Assembly (NCBI GenBank): GCA_903903365.1
Contig: CAIUYS010000128.1
Location: 1-7,416, forward strand
DNA length: 7,416 bases
DNA from: an uncultured Methylococcaceae bacterium
GTDB taxonomy: Bacteria > Pseudomonadota > Gammaproteobacteria > Methylococcales > Methylomonadaceae
Direction: 5' to 3'
Shown: in pieces, positions 1 through 6,024 of the stretch
Numbering within the stretch: position 1 is the first letter of the stretch
Layout of the letters: each line of letters opens with the position of its first letter
Made by a program: the position numbers and the translations under genes
Notes under the pieces: model-generated
The model's input: the letters and a program-made list of their open reading frames with translations, nothing else
What the model was told of the DNA's origin: nothing
The model's database searches: none

Positions 1-23
1 ACCTATCAACCATAAATTAATCT

Positions 24-55
24 CCGTAGAGACGCGATAAATCGCGTCTCTACGG
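24..55. repeat. Perfect 15-bp inverted repeat (dispersed-palindrome type)
   Basis: The left arm CCGTAGAGACGCGAT (24-38) and right arm ATCGCGTCTCTACGG (41-55) are exact reverse complements around a 2-base AA centre. The transcript would form a very stable hairpin, but no T-run follows on either strand, so it does not look like a simple intrinsic terminator. From memory, near-identical palindromes (GTAGAGACGCG...CGCGTCTCTAC) are scattered in intergenic DNA of cyanobacteria and several other bacteria. That makes a REP- or MITE-like dispersed element the likeliest identity. Genome copy number cannot be judged from this window. Confidence 0.85.
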
Positions 56-117
56 TGACTATACCTGTATATTGCTGCTCATGTGTGGTTAATAGGCTAT
101 TCATTGTTCATAGCTTA

Positions 118-220
118 AGGTGATTTCCGGAGAATATTTTACCCATTTAAAGTAGGATTTTCCCAATCAAGCAAGCGATTGGATTCGTCTAGTGGGCAAG
201 TTCTTTCGCAGAAATCACCT
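118..220. repeat. Nested inverted repeat in the intergenic region downstream of coaBC
   Basis: AGGTGATTTC (118-127) and GAAATCACCT (211-220) are exact 10-bp inverted repeats bounding 103 bp. Inside lies a second inverted repeat, CCAATC (163-168) and GATTGG (177-182), with an 8-base loop. The layout resembles a very small non-autonomous element or a structured RNA. Target duplications are not evident and no coding frame is visible. It could be chance in AT-rich DNA, although a 10-bp perfect match within about 100 bp is uncommon. The rest of 56-230 shows nothing else recognisable. Confidence 0.4.
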
Positions 221-231
221 ATTTCTTTTTT

Positions 232-312
232 CTTCGTGTTCTTCGTGTCTTCGTGTCTTCGTGTCTTCGTGTCTTCGTGTCTTCGTGTCTTCGTGTCTTC
301 GTGTCTTCGTGG
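232..312. repeat. 8-bp tandem array (CTTCGTGT)n
   Basis: One CTTCGTGT unit (232-239) is followed by an extra T, then eight perfect head-to-tail units (241-304) and a final variant unit CTTCGTGG (305-312), about ten in all. The array ends 26 bases from the coaBC stop codon and reads CACGAAGA on the coaBC coding strand. Perfect identity among the eight central units suggests recent slippage expansion. Similar CTTCGTGTCTTCGTGG strings are, from memory, common in intergenic regions of unrelated bacteria. No spacers are present, so it is not a CRISPR. No function can be assigned. Confidence 0.9.
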
Positions 313-338
313 TGATAATTCTTTAAAGTTTTATAAAT

Positions 339-1550
339 TCAAGTTGTATTAAAGCGTTCGGCAATCAAGCTGATTAACTGTTCTGCAAGACGGGTTTTAT
401 CCGTCATAGAAAAAACTTTATCACCCTTTTCCCAAAAAACATGCAAGGCGTTTTGTTCACTATCAAAGCCACCCTGTTCTTTTCCTACCCAGTTTGCCGC
501 AATCATATCCAGTTTTTTGCGTGCCAGTTTATCTCGGGCATAAACTTCAAGGTTATGCGTTTCCGCAGCAAAGCCAACCGTGAACGGATGCTTATCGAGT
601 TTTGCAACGTCTGCCAGTATATCTTTGGTTTTTTGCAGGATTAGGGTCGACTGTTCTTCCTGCTTTTTGATTTTTTCAGGTTGCATAATGACAGGGCTGT
701 AATCAGCCACCGCCGCCGCACCGATATAGATGGCATGGTCTGAGGCTCTGGACATAACCGCCTCATACATTTGCGCAGCGGTTTCCACTTTAATTAATTG
801 GACGTTTGCTGGCGCTGTTAATGATACCGGACCACTAACCAGTGTTACCTCTGCCCCGGCTTTTAAAGCGGCATTTGCCAGCGCATAACCCATTTTTCCG
901 GAACTGCGATTGGTAAGATAACGCACGGGGTCTATCGGTTCTCGGGTGGGGCCGGCACTGATTAACACGTTCAGGCCTTGCAGGCATTGCACGGGTGATG
1001 GATTTTGATTTTCCAGTGCATCAGCCAGATAGTTGCAAATCGCAACGGGTTCGGACATTCGTCCATAACCAGTTTCACCACAAGCCTGGTCGCCTTGTTC
1101 CGGCCCGATCAGTTTAACGCCATGACGCTGAAGTGTTTCGACATTCTCTTGAGTGACGGTTTTGTTCCACATCGCCTGATTCATTGCCGGTGCCACATAA
1201 ACCGGACACGTTGCAGCCAAATAAAGCGTTGACAGCAAATCATCCGCCAGACCATGACTCAATTTTGCAATCAAATTGGCCGTGGCTGGCGCGATAAGCA
1301 AACAATCCGCCCAACGCGCCAAACTGATATGCCCCATCGCATTTTCCGCATCGGCATCCAGTAATTCGCTATGCACCGGATTGCCGGAAAGCGCCTGAAA
1401 AGTTAACGGACTGACAAACTGCATGGCGGACTGAGTCATCACCACCTGCACTTCTGCGCCCTGCTTTTTGAGCAGCCTGACTAATTCGGCGGACTTGTAC
1501 GCGGCAATACCGCCGCTAACGCCTAATAAAATGTGCTTGTTAATCGTCAT
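339..1550 (-). CDS. coaBC: Bifunctional phosphopantothenoylcysteine decarboxylase / phosphopantothenate-cysteine ligase CoaBC (Dfp)
   Basis: This cytoplasmic flavoprotein carries out two successive steps of coenzyme A synthesis: it joins cysteine to 4'-phosphopantothenate using CTP (CoaB), then decarboxylates the product to 4'-phosphopantetheine (CoaC). It is 403 residues from the chosen ATG, the usual length. The N-terminal CoaC half shows the FMN-binding GVSGGIAAYK (about 10-19), the active-site His in GHISLARWAD (H74), PAMNQAMW (121-128) and the clamp CGETGYGRM with Cys157. The CoaB half shows ISAGPTREPIDPVRYLTNRS (about 197-216, with N214), the KIKK lysine cluster (293-296) and GFAAET (326-331). 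An in-frame TTG at 1565 would add five residues. I prefer the ATG at 1550 because MTINKHILLGVSGG aligns with the start of other Dfp proteins, though neither start has a clear ribosome site. It lies 48 bp downstream of hicB on the same strand, so read-through from hicAB is possible. No frameshift or missing key residue is seen. Confidence 0.96.
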   Translation of the reverse strand: MTINKHILLGVSGGIAAYKSAELVRLLKKQGAEVQVVMTQSAMQFVSPLTFQALSGNPVHSELLDADAENAMGHISLARWADCLLIAPATANLIAKLSHGLADDLLSTLYLAATCPVYVAPAMNQAMWNKTVTQENVETLQRHGVKLIGPEQGDQACGETGYGRMSEPVAICNYLADALENQNPSPVQCLQGLNVLISAGPTREPIDPVRYLTNRSSGKMGYALANAALKAGAEVTLVSGPVSLTAPANVQLIKVETAAQMYEAVMSRASDHAIYIGAAAVADYSPVIMQPEKIKKQEEQSTLILQKTKDILADVAKLDKHPFTVGFAAETHNLEVYARDKLARKKLDMIAANWVGKEQGGFDSEQNALHVFWEKGDKVFSMTDKTRLAEQLISLIAERFNTT

Positions 1551-1598
1551 ATCTGGATTAGGCAATTGAAAATAAAATGACTTGGCCGTTTTAGCTTT

Positions 1599-2015
1599 TT
1601 ATTCTAACGTTAAAATTAATCGTTTACCGAGCGCTCGGGCTGCTTTGTCTAGCTGCTTTAAATTTGGCCAATGGTGAGGGTTTTCGAGCCGTTGGACAGC
1701 TGGCCATGATGTTTTCATGGCACTTGCCAATTCTGATAATGTTTTATTGCCCCTGGCTTTTCTTAACAATAAAGCCGCTTGCACTTCCGGACTGGGTGCC
1801 ACCATAAAGCTGTTTTGCGTGGCAACGGATGGATCAGGTATTTCTTGATTATGTTCTAACCGGTAAGCCAGCATTGCGCTTAATACTTCGCTTGCATTAT
1901 AGGCAGCTTCTTCTAACGTTTCGCCTTGGGTAAAGGTATCTTCCAGATCAGTAAATTGCACGAATAAAAAACCGTCTGCGTCTGTTTCTACTGTGTAGGG
2001 GTAGTCAGTTCTCAT
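1599..2015 (-). CDS. hicB: HicB-family antitoxin with C-terminal helix-turn-helix
   Basis: This is the probable antitoxin of a type II toxin-antitoxin pair, which in this family binds and neutralises the HicA RNase and represses its own operon. It has 138 residues. Residues 1 to about 65 have the HicB-type partial RNase H-like fold: YPYTVETDADGFLFVQFTDL, then a GETLEEAAYNA helix typical of HicB proteins. Residues about 75-138 look like an XRE-type DNA-binding domain: KTLSELASAMKTSWPAVQRLEN, then an NLKQLDKAARALG helix and a short terminal strand. The start overlaps the hicA stop as ATGA (2012-2015), the arrangement expected for translational coupling. An AGGTG lies roughly 11 bases upstream, inside hicA. 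The HTH makes autoregulation at the hicA promoter likely, by inference from the family. The gene appears intact. Confidence 0.9.
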   Translation of the reverse strand: MRTDYPYTVETDADGFLFVQFTDLEDTFTQGETLEEAAYNASEVLSAMLAYRLEHNQEIPDPSVATQNSFMVAPSPEVQAALLLRKARGNKTLSELASAMKTSWPAVQRLENPHHWPNLKQLDKAARALGKRLILTLE

Positions 2016-2203
2016 TTTAGTTTTACACCTGTTTGTTTTTCGATTGCCTTTAATAAACCAATACCAATATCTTTTGTGCCATGTACAGGAACCGGTACGC
2101 CTCGCAGCACACCTTCCTTTTCCATGATGTGGTGGCTACCTTCGATTCTGGCGAGAGTCCAACCTTCCTTTCTTAATCGTGCAAGTATTTGTTTACCGTT
2201 CAT
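2012..2203 (-). CDS. hicA: HicA-family mRNA interferase toxin
   Basis: This small toxin is predicted to cleave mRNA and tmRNA when freed from HicB. It has 63 residues, the typical HicA size, beginning MNGKQILARLRKEGW. Its diagnostic features are the catalytic histidine in GSHHIM (H24, the position shown to be catalytic in characterised HicA proteins), the VPVPVHG strand (about 37-42) and the final helix LLKAIEKQTGVKLK, together a compact dsRBD-like fold. It precedes hicB and overlaps it by 4 bp, the canonical toxin-first order. A TTG at 2233 would extend it by ten residues, but that stretch contains a perfect TATAAT promoter box, so the ATG at 2203 is chosen. There is no Shine-Dalgarno sequence ahead of this ATG. 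The toxin reading frame and key residues are intact, so the pair is probably functional. Confidence 0.9.
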   Translation of the reverse strand: MNGKQILARLRKEGWTLARIEGSHHIMEKEGVLRGVPVPVHGTKDIGIGLLKAIEKQTGVKLK

Positions 2204-2209
2204 GGTTTT

Positions 2210-2257
2210 ATTATACCAAAAAAGATACAGCAAAATGTTCTAAAAGTTGCTGAACAT
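2210..2257 (-). promoter_or_regulatory. hicAB promoter with candidate operator
   Basis: On the minus strand a consensus TATAAT (2215-2210) lies six bases from the hicA ATG. A weak -35 (ACATTT, 2238-2233) sits at 17-bp spacing. An inverted repeat ATGTTC-N11-GAACAT (arms 2235-2240 and 2252-2257, about 17 bp centre to centre) overlaps the -35, where an autorepressor such as the HTH-bearing HicB could bind. The same repeat is followed by a short TTTT on this strand, so it might instead help terminate the upstream asparaginase transcript. The -10 call is strong and the operator role is inference. Confidence 0.55.
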
Positions 2258-2272
2258 ACGTAACTTAAGCGT

Positions 2273-3310
2273 TTAAACATGCTCCCCGGCAATATCTTCA
2301 TCAAGAAACGCTATTTTTTGCTGTTCATCGGTAAAATTTCCATAAGCCAGCATCAGCTTTACGTAGGCGGCTTCTATCGACATATTCCAAATCATTTCTG
2401 CACCTTGATCTATTAATGCCCGAGTACTTTGGTAAGCATCCGTTGATTTAATCGACGGAGCCAGATAAACCTTAATATTTTGCATCGTGCAGCGTTTTAT
2501 AAACTCAAGTAACGAATAGTTTTCACCCCACTCAGTTGAGGCACACGCGGTGCCGGAATGATATAAGTCATGCAAAACGGCATCGACATTTTCAAGGTTA
2601 AAATGGCTGTAATCCAATCCTGGATAAGGTTTTATCATTAAAATCCGCTCAGAAAAACAGGCTTTTATAGGGGGGATTTCACCCAAAAAAGTATTGTTAT
2701 CGCCAGGCATTGATTTTATCGGTGGATTCAAAAGCCAGAAGGCTTGTTCTTCATACTGCATATAACTTTTGCCCTGAACACTAAAAAAGTCGCCGCTTAA
2801 TTGTAACGAACAGGTCAGACGCGAACCTTTATGAACTTGCATTGTGTGCTGTTGATTGCGGTAAGGCACAAAAACACCGGGCTGAAGTTGTTGCCGTATA
2901 AATTCAACCGCACAGCTAAAATTATCCAGTCCGTTGGCTTTTGGGTTATCCAACGGATAATCACTAGACACCAGAAGCAGCGGTATTTTGATGGCATTAA
3001 AATAAAAACTTAAAGCGGCGGCGGTATAGGCCAAGGTATCGGTGCCGTGGGTAATGATAATGCCGTCATACTGATCAGGTTGCTCTGCTTCAATGGCGGC
3101 AATCAGGGTTTGCCAAACGCAAGGCGCCAAGTTCTCACTTAAAATCTGTAAAGGCTGGAGAGTCTTAAAATGGATTTGTTGATGATTGTTGTCACGCTGT
3201 TGAAACAGCTCAAGCAATTTAAAAGGCACAGAACTGACCGTATCAATGCTTCCTTTTGTCGCCGTTGAACCAATAGTACCGCCGGTAAATACAACCAGAA
3301 TATTTTTCAT
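2273..3310 (-). CDS. L-asparaginase, type I (AnsA-like), cytoplasmic
   Basis: The predicted activity is hydrolysis of L-asparagine to aspartate and ammonia. The protein has 345 residues, close to the 338 of E. coli AnsA. The N-terminus MKNILVVFTGGTIGS has the nucleophile-motif threonine at T12. The second motif HGTDTLAYTAAALSF (88-102, T90 and D91) closely resembles AnsA's HGTDTMAYTASALSF. A lysine at K161 (VHKGSRL) matches the catalytic Lys region. The C-terminal domain (about 190-345) ends with a helix like that of AnsA. There is no signal peptide, which argues against the periplasmic type II enzyme. Some usually conserved segments diverge: ILSENL replaces the DSSDM-like motif, and SSDYPLDNPKANG replaces the usual GSQ.PL...SDG segment. 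Substrate preference is therefore less certain. The frame opens as far as 3475, but the extra 55 codons cross folA and have no family match, so the ATG at 3310 is used. The gene is divergent from folA. Confidence 0.85.
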   Translation of the reverse strand: MKNILVVFTGGTIGSTATKGSIDTVSSVPFKLLELFQQRDNNHQQIHFKTLQPLQILSENLAPCVWQTLIAAIEAEQPDQYDGIIITHGTDTLAYTAAALSFYFNAIKIPLLLVSSDYPLDNPKANGLDNFSCAVEFIRQQLQPGVFVPYRNQQHTMQVHKGSRLTCSLQLSGDFFSVQGKSYMQYEEQAFWLLNPPIKSMPGDNNTFLGEIPPIKACFSERILMIKPYPGLDYSHFNLENVDAVLHDLYHSGTACASTEWGENYSLLEFIKRCTMQNIKVYLAPSIKSTDAYQSTRALIDQGAEMIWNMSIEAAYVKLMLAYGNFTDEQQKIAFLDEDIAGEHV

Positions 3311-3368
3311 AGTATGATAATCAGATTTATTAATCGTTACAGAATAGCAAAGCACACTGTTTAAGAAA
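3311..3368. promoter_or_regulatory. Divergent intergenic region between the asparaginase gene and folA
   Basis: These 58 AT-rich bases separate two diverging start codons, so both promoters should lie here or just inside the opposite gene. Several AT-rich -10-like hexamers are present on each strand (for example TATGAT at 3313-3318 on plus), but none pairs with a convincing -35. Neither ATG has a strong Shine-Dalgarno sequence; folA has only a purine stretch AAGAAA directly before it. The assignment rests on gene orientation rather than motif strength. Confidence 0.4.
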
Positions 3369-3872
3369 ATGAAAATATCACTTATCGTCGCGATGGCGAG
3401 TAATCGGGTTATTGGTCTGAATAATAAAATGCCCTGGCATTTATCAGCGGATCTAAAAAAGTTTAAATCAATCACGATGGGTTCGCCTATTTTAATGGGC
3501 AGAAAAACCTATGAGTCGATAGGCAGACCGTTACCGGGTCGCACTAATATGATTATCAGCAGAAACCTCGACTATCAACAAGAAGGTTGTCTGGTTTTTA
3601 ATGACCTAAAAACGGCATTTACAAAAGCCGCTGAAAGCACTGACGAAATTTTTATTATTGGCGGTTCCGATCTTTATAAGGCGATACTGCCGATGGCCGA
3701 TACGATTTATTTAACCCTTATAAACAGGGACTTTGAAGGCGACACATTTTTTCCTGAAATTGATTTAAATGAGTGGTCTGAAGTGACGCGAGATGATATT
3801 AAAGATGACCCTGACGTACCCTTTAGTTACAGTTTTTTGAAGCTTGAAAAAACAAACCGAAGCACCCGTTAG
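3369..3872 (+). CDS. folA: Dihydrofolate reductase (FolA)
   Basis: This enzyme reduces dihydrofolate to tetrahydrofolate with NADPH, supplying one-carbon carriers for thymidylate, purine and methionine synthesis. It is 167 residues, normal for the bacterial chromosomal enzyme. The start MKISLIVAMASNRVIG and the segment NKMPWHLSADLKKFK match the family. W23 and the active-site acid D28 are equivalent to E. coli W22 and D27, and M21 corresponds to the Met20 loop. The ILMGRKTYESIGRPLPGRTN segment is the NADPH-binding signature, and the FIIGGSDLY segment (about 95-103) is the second cofactor-contacting motif. The C-terminus ends with the usual SYSFLKLEK strand. The gene is intact and reads away from the asparaginase. 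The next gene, aroG, starts 87 bp further on in the same direction. Confidence 0.97.
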   Translation: MKISLIVAMASNRVIGLNNKMPWHLSADLKKFKSITMGSPILMGRKTYESIGRPLPGRTNMIISRNLDYQQEGCLVFNDLKTAFTKAAESTDEIFIIGGSDLYKAILPMADTIYLTLINRDFEGDTFFPEIDLNEWSEVTRDDIKDDPDVPFSYSFLKLEKTNRSTR

Positions 3873-3880
3873 CAAAAACT

Positions 3881-3936
3881 CACAAGAAAATGACGAAAGC
3901 GGTTAAAATGGTCGAATTTTTAACAATCATTTTGTG
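3881..3936. repeat. Nested AT-rich inverted repeat between folA and aroG
   Basis: CACAA plus AATGA (3881-3893, with a 3-base bulge) pairs with TCATTTTGTG (3927-3936). Inside, GTTAAAA (3902-3908) pairs with TTTTAAC (3918-3924) across a 9-base loop. It lies in the only gap between folA and the aroG operon, so it could be a weak terminator for folA or a structured leader for aroG. The stems are AT-rich and no T-run follows, so neither role is secure. Confidence 0.3.
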
Positions 3937-3959
3937 AAAGCAACGGCCTGGTAGCTAGC

Positions 3960-5045
3960 ATGCAAACTAAATATAATACTGATGACTTGAGAATTTGCGG
4001 AATTAAAGAAGTCATCCCGCCTGCTCAGGTTCACGATGAAATGCCGATCAGCGAAAAAGCGGCACAAACGACTGTTCAGGCGCGGGCAGAAATTCATGAT
4101 ATTTTAACGGGCAACGATGACAGACTGCTGGTGGTGGTAGGTCCTTGTTCCATTCATGACCCCAAAGCCGCTTTAGACTATGCCGGATTGTTGAAAGCCA
4201 TCAAAGATGAGCTAATAGACGACTTGGTGATTGTTATGCGGGTTTATTTTGAGAAACCTCGCACCACAGTCGGCTGGAAAGGCTTGATTAATGACCCGGA
4301 TCTTGATTCCAGCTTTAATATCAATAAAGGTTTACGCATTGCCAGACAGTTATTACTGGATGTAAATACACTCGGTGTGCCTGCGGCAACTGAATATCTG
4401 GATTTAATTACGCCGCAATATGTTTCCGACTTGATCGCTTGGGGTGCCATTGGTGCCAGAACCACAGAAAGCCAGGGACACCGTGAATTGGCTTCGGGCG
4501 TATCATGCCCCATCGGTTTTAAAAACTCGACGGATGGTACAATTAAAATTGCCATTGATGCTATAAGAGCCGCCATGAGTCCGCACCATTTTTTATCGCT
4601 CACTAAAGCGGGGCATTCAGCCATCTTCTCAACCACCGGCAATGAAGATGTGCATATCATTTTAAGAGGCGGCAATGGCCGTCCCAATTACGATGAAGTC
4701 AGTGTCGAGCTAGTGGCTGAAGGTTTGGTAAGCGCGGATTTAAAGCCCAACATCATGATTGATTTTAGTCATGCCAACAGTTTAAAACAATGCCAACGGC
4801 AACTCATTGTCGGCCATGACGTTTGCGGACAAATCGCAAATGGCGATCAACGATTGATGGGCGTCATGATAGAAAGTCATCTTAAAGCCGGTAATCAGGA
4901 CGTTGTTGAAGGACAGCCCTTAACTTACGGACAAAGTATTACTGATGGCTGCTTGTCTTGGGAAGATACCGCTCCACTGTTACGAAAACTGGCAATGGCT
5001 GTGCAACAACGCAGACAAGTCAACACTCAACAGGAAATAAACTGA
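3960..5045 (+). CDS. aroG: 3-deoxy-7-phosphoheptulonate (DAHP) synthase, class I, AroG-like
   Basis: This enzyme condenses phosphoenolpyruvate with erythrose 4-phosphate, the committed entry to the shikimate pathway and aromatic amino acids. It has 361 residues, slightly longer than the 350 of E. coli AroG. All metal and substrate residues are visible: C63 in VVGPCSIHDP, R94 and K99 in MRVYFEKPRT, R167 in GARTTESQGHRE, K188 in PIGFKNSTDG, H271 in IDFSHANS, E305 in MIESHL and D329 in SITDGC. The N-terminal NTDDLRI and the pocket segment HHFLSLTK carry a Ser (S213) where E. coli AroG (Phe-sensitive) has S211 and AroF (Tyr-sensitive) has Gly. Phenylalanine feedback is therefore predicted, by homology only. 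No strong Shine-Dalgarno sequence precedes the ATG. Its stop codon overlaps the thiSG start by one base, making it the first gene of an aroG-thiSG-trmB operon. Confidence 0.96.
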   Translation: MQTKYNTDDLRICGIKEVIPPAQVHDEMPISEKAAQTTVQARAEIHDILTGNDDRLLVVVGPCSIHDPKAALDYAGLLKAIKDELIDDLVIVMRVYFEKPRTTVGWKGLINDPDLDSSFNINKGLRIARQLLLDVNTLGVPAATEYLDLITPQYVSDLIAWGAIGARTTESQGHRELASGVSCPIGFKNSTDGTIKIAIDAIRAAMSPHHFLSLTKAGHSAIFSTTGNEDVHIILRGGNGRPNYDEVSVELVAEGLVSADLKPNIMIDFSHANSLKQCQRQLIVGHDVCGQIANGDQRLMGVMIESHLKAGNQDVVEGQPLTYGQSITDGCLSWEDTAPLLRKLAMAVQQRRQVNTQQEIN

Positions 5046-5047
5046 TG
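5032..5047 (+). promoter_or_regulatory. Ribosome site and TGATG coupling that fix the thiSG start
   Basis: AGGA at 5032-5035, inside the end of aroG, lies nine bases before the ATG at 5045. The aroG stop and the thiSG start share a base (TGATG, 5043-5047), a classical arrangement for translational coupling. This selects 5045 over the upstream in-frame start at 4958, which would add 29 residues with no ThiS homology. Confidence 0.7.
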
Positions 5048-6022
5048 ATAATTTATGTTAATGGTGAAGCTCGTGACTATACCGAGAACACCACGGTTGC
5101 CGATGTCATTGCAGGTATGGGCTTAACCGGCAAAAAAATCGCGATTGAATTAAACAAGGAAATCTTGCCCTTCCAGCAATACGCTGCCCAACCCTTACAC
5201 GCGGAAGATCGCCTGGAAATTGTGCATGCCATTGGTGGTGGACAAGACGATTCCTTTGTTCTTGCAGGGGTCACTTATCATTCCCGGCTACTGGTCGGCA
5301 CCGGTAAATACAAAGATTTGGAAGAAACCCGCCTGGCTATTGAAGCCAGTGGCGCCCAAATTGTGACCGTCGCCATTCGCCGTACCAATATAGGCCAGAA
5401 CCCCGGTGAACCCAACTTGCTGGATGTTATTTCACCTGACAAATACACCATTTTGCCGAACACCGCAGGTTGTTATACGGCCGAAGATGCCGTAAGAACC
5501 TGTCGTTTAGGCCGGGAATTACTCGGCGGTCATAATCTGGTCAAGCTTGAAGTATTGGCAGACCAAAGAACCTTGTTTCCTGATGTCGCTGAAACCTATA
5601 TCGCGGCCAAATTACTGGTTAAAGACGGTTTTGATGTCATGGTTTATACCAATGATGACCCGATTGCCGCAAAAAAACTGGAAGATATCGGCTGTATTGC
5701 CGTTATGCCGTTGGCTGCGCCTATCGGTTCCGGTTTGGGTATTCGTAATCCTTATAATATTTTAACCATTATTGAAAATGCCGGCGTACCCATTCTAGTG
5801 GATGCAGGTGTAGGCACCGCCTCAGACGCCGCCATTGCCATGGAATTAGGTTGTGCCGGTGTGCTAATGAACACGGCCATTGCCGAAGCCAAAAACCCGA
5901 TACTCATGGCTTCCGCCATGCGTAAAGGCATTGAAGCCGGCCGTGAAGCCTTTTTAGCCGGCCGTATGCCCAGAAAGCGGTTTGCCTCTGCGTCATCGCC
6001 TATAGACGGGCTGTTCTTTTAA
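5045..6022 (+). CDS. thiSG: Fused sulfur carrier protein ThiS / thiazole synthase ThiG
   Basis: This protein makes the thiazole phosphate moiety of thiamine. ThiS donates sulfur as a C-terminal thiocarboxylate, and ThiG condenses it with 1-deoxyxylulose 5-phosphate and dehydroglycine. Residues 1-66 are a complete ThiS (MIIYVNGEARDY..., ubiquitin-like) ending in the usual EIVHAIGGG. ThiG begins almost at once (DDSFVLAGVTYHSRLLVGTG, from about 68) and runs to 325. ThiG key residues are present: Schiff-base lysine K167 in VKLEVLAD, E169, D253 in LVDAGVG and the phosphate-binding glycine loops (APIGSG, 225-230). No stop codon and no in-frame ATG, GTG or TTG lies between the two parts, so the fusion is real in this sequence. 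The carrier glycines are therefore internal, which is mechanistically odd. Fusions of this kind are, from memory, annotated in other proteobacteria as bifunctional sulfur carrier/thiazole synthase. It is coupled to aroG upstream and followed two bases later by trmB. No TPP riboswitch is visible in the upstream gap. Confidence 0.95.
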   Translation: MIIYVNGEARDYTENTTVADVIAGMGLTGKKIAIELNKEILPFQQYAAQPLHAEDRLEIVHAIGGGQDDSFVLAGVTYHSRLLVGTGKYKDLEETRLAIEASGAQIVTVAIRRTNIGQNPGEPNLLDVISPDKYTILPNTAGCYTAEDAVRTCRLGRELLGGHNLVKLEVLADQRTLFPDVAETYIAAKLLVKDGFDVMVYTNDDPIAAKKLEDIGCIAVMPLAAPIGSGLGIRNPYNILTIIENAGVPILVDAGVGTASDAAIAMELGCAGVLMNTAIAEAKNPILMASAMRKGIEAGREAFLAGRMPRKRFASASSPIDGLFF

Positions 6023-6024
6023 TA

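Noticed and set aside
232..312. CRISPR array.
   Set aside because: The 8-bp units are directly contiguous with no spacers and no cas genes are nearby; it is a simple tandem repeat.
441..644. Plus-strand open frames at 441-644 and 1005-1232 within coaBC.
   Set aside because: They are antisense to conserved CoaBC motifs and show no recognisable protein features.
2204..2233. TTG-initiated longer HicA.
   Set aside because: The added ten codons contain a consensus TATAAT and have no counterpart in HicA proteins.
3311..3475. 55-codon N-terminal extension of the asparaginase frame.
   Set aside because: It overlaps the divergent folA coding sequence, and MKNILVVFTGGTIG at 3310 is the natural family start.
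3890..3937. 15-codon open frame (MTKAVKMVEFLTIIL) before aroG, considered as an attenuator leader peptide.
   Set aside because: It has only one Phe and no Tyr or Trp run, no good ribosome site, and no terminator/antiterminator pair with a T-run.
4244..4687. 147-codon minus-strand open frame inside aroG.
   Set aside because: It is antisense to a fully conserved DAHP synthase and its translation resembles no protein; a codon-bias shadow.
4958..5044. Upstream in-frame start for the ThiS-ThiG protein.
   Set aside because: The 29 extra residues lie within aroG and lack ThiS homology. The ATG at 5045 has an AGGA site and overlaps the aroG stop.
3960..5044. TPP riboswitch controlling thiSG.
   Set aside because: There is no gap between aroG and thiSG, and the 87-bp gap before aroG is too short and lacks the conserved TPP riboswitch core (CTGAGA and similar).
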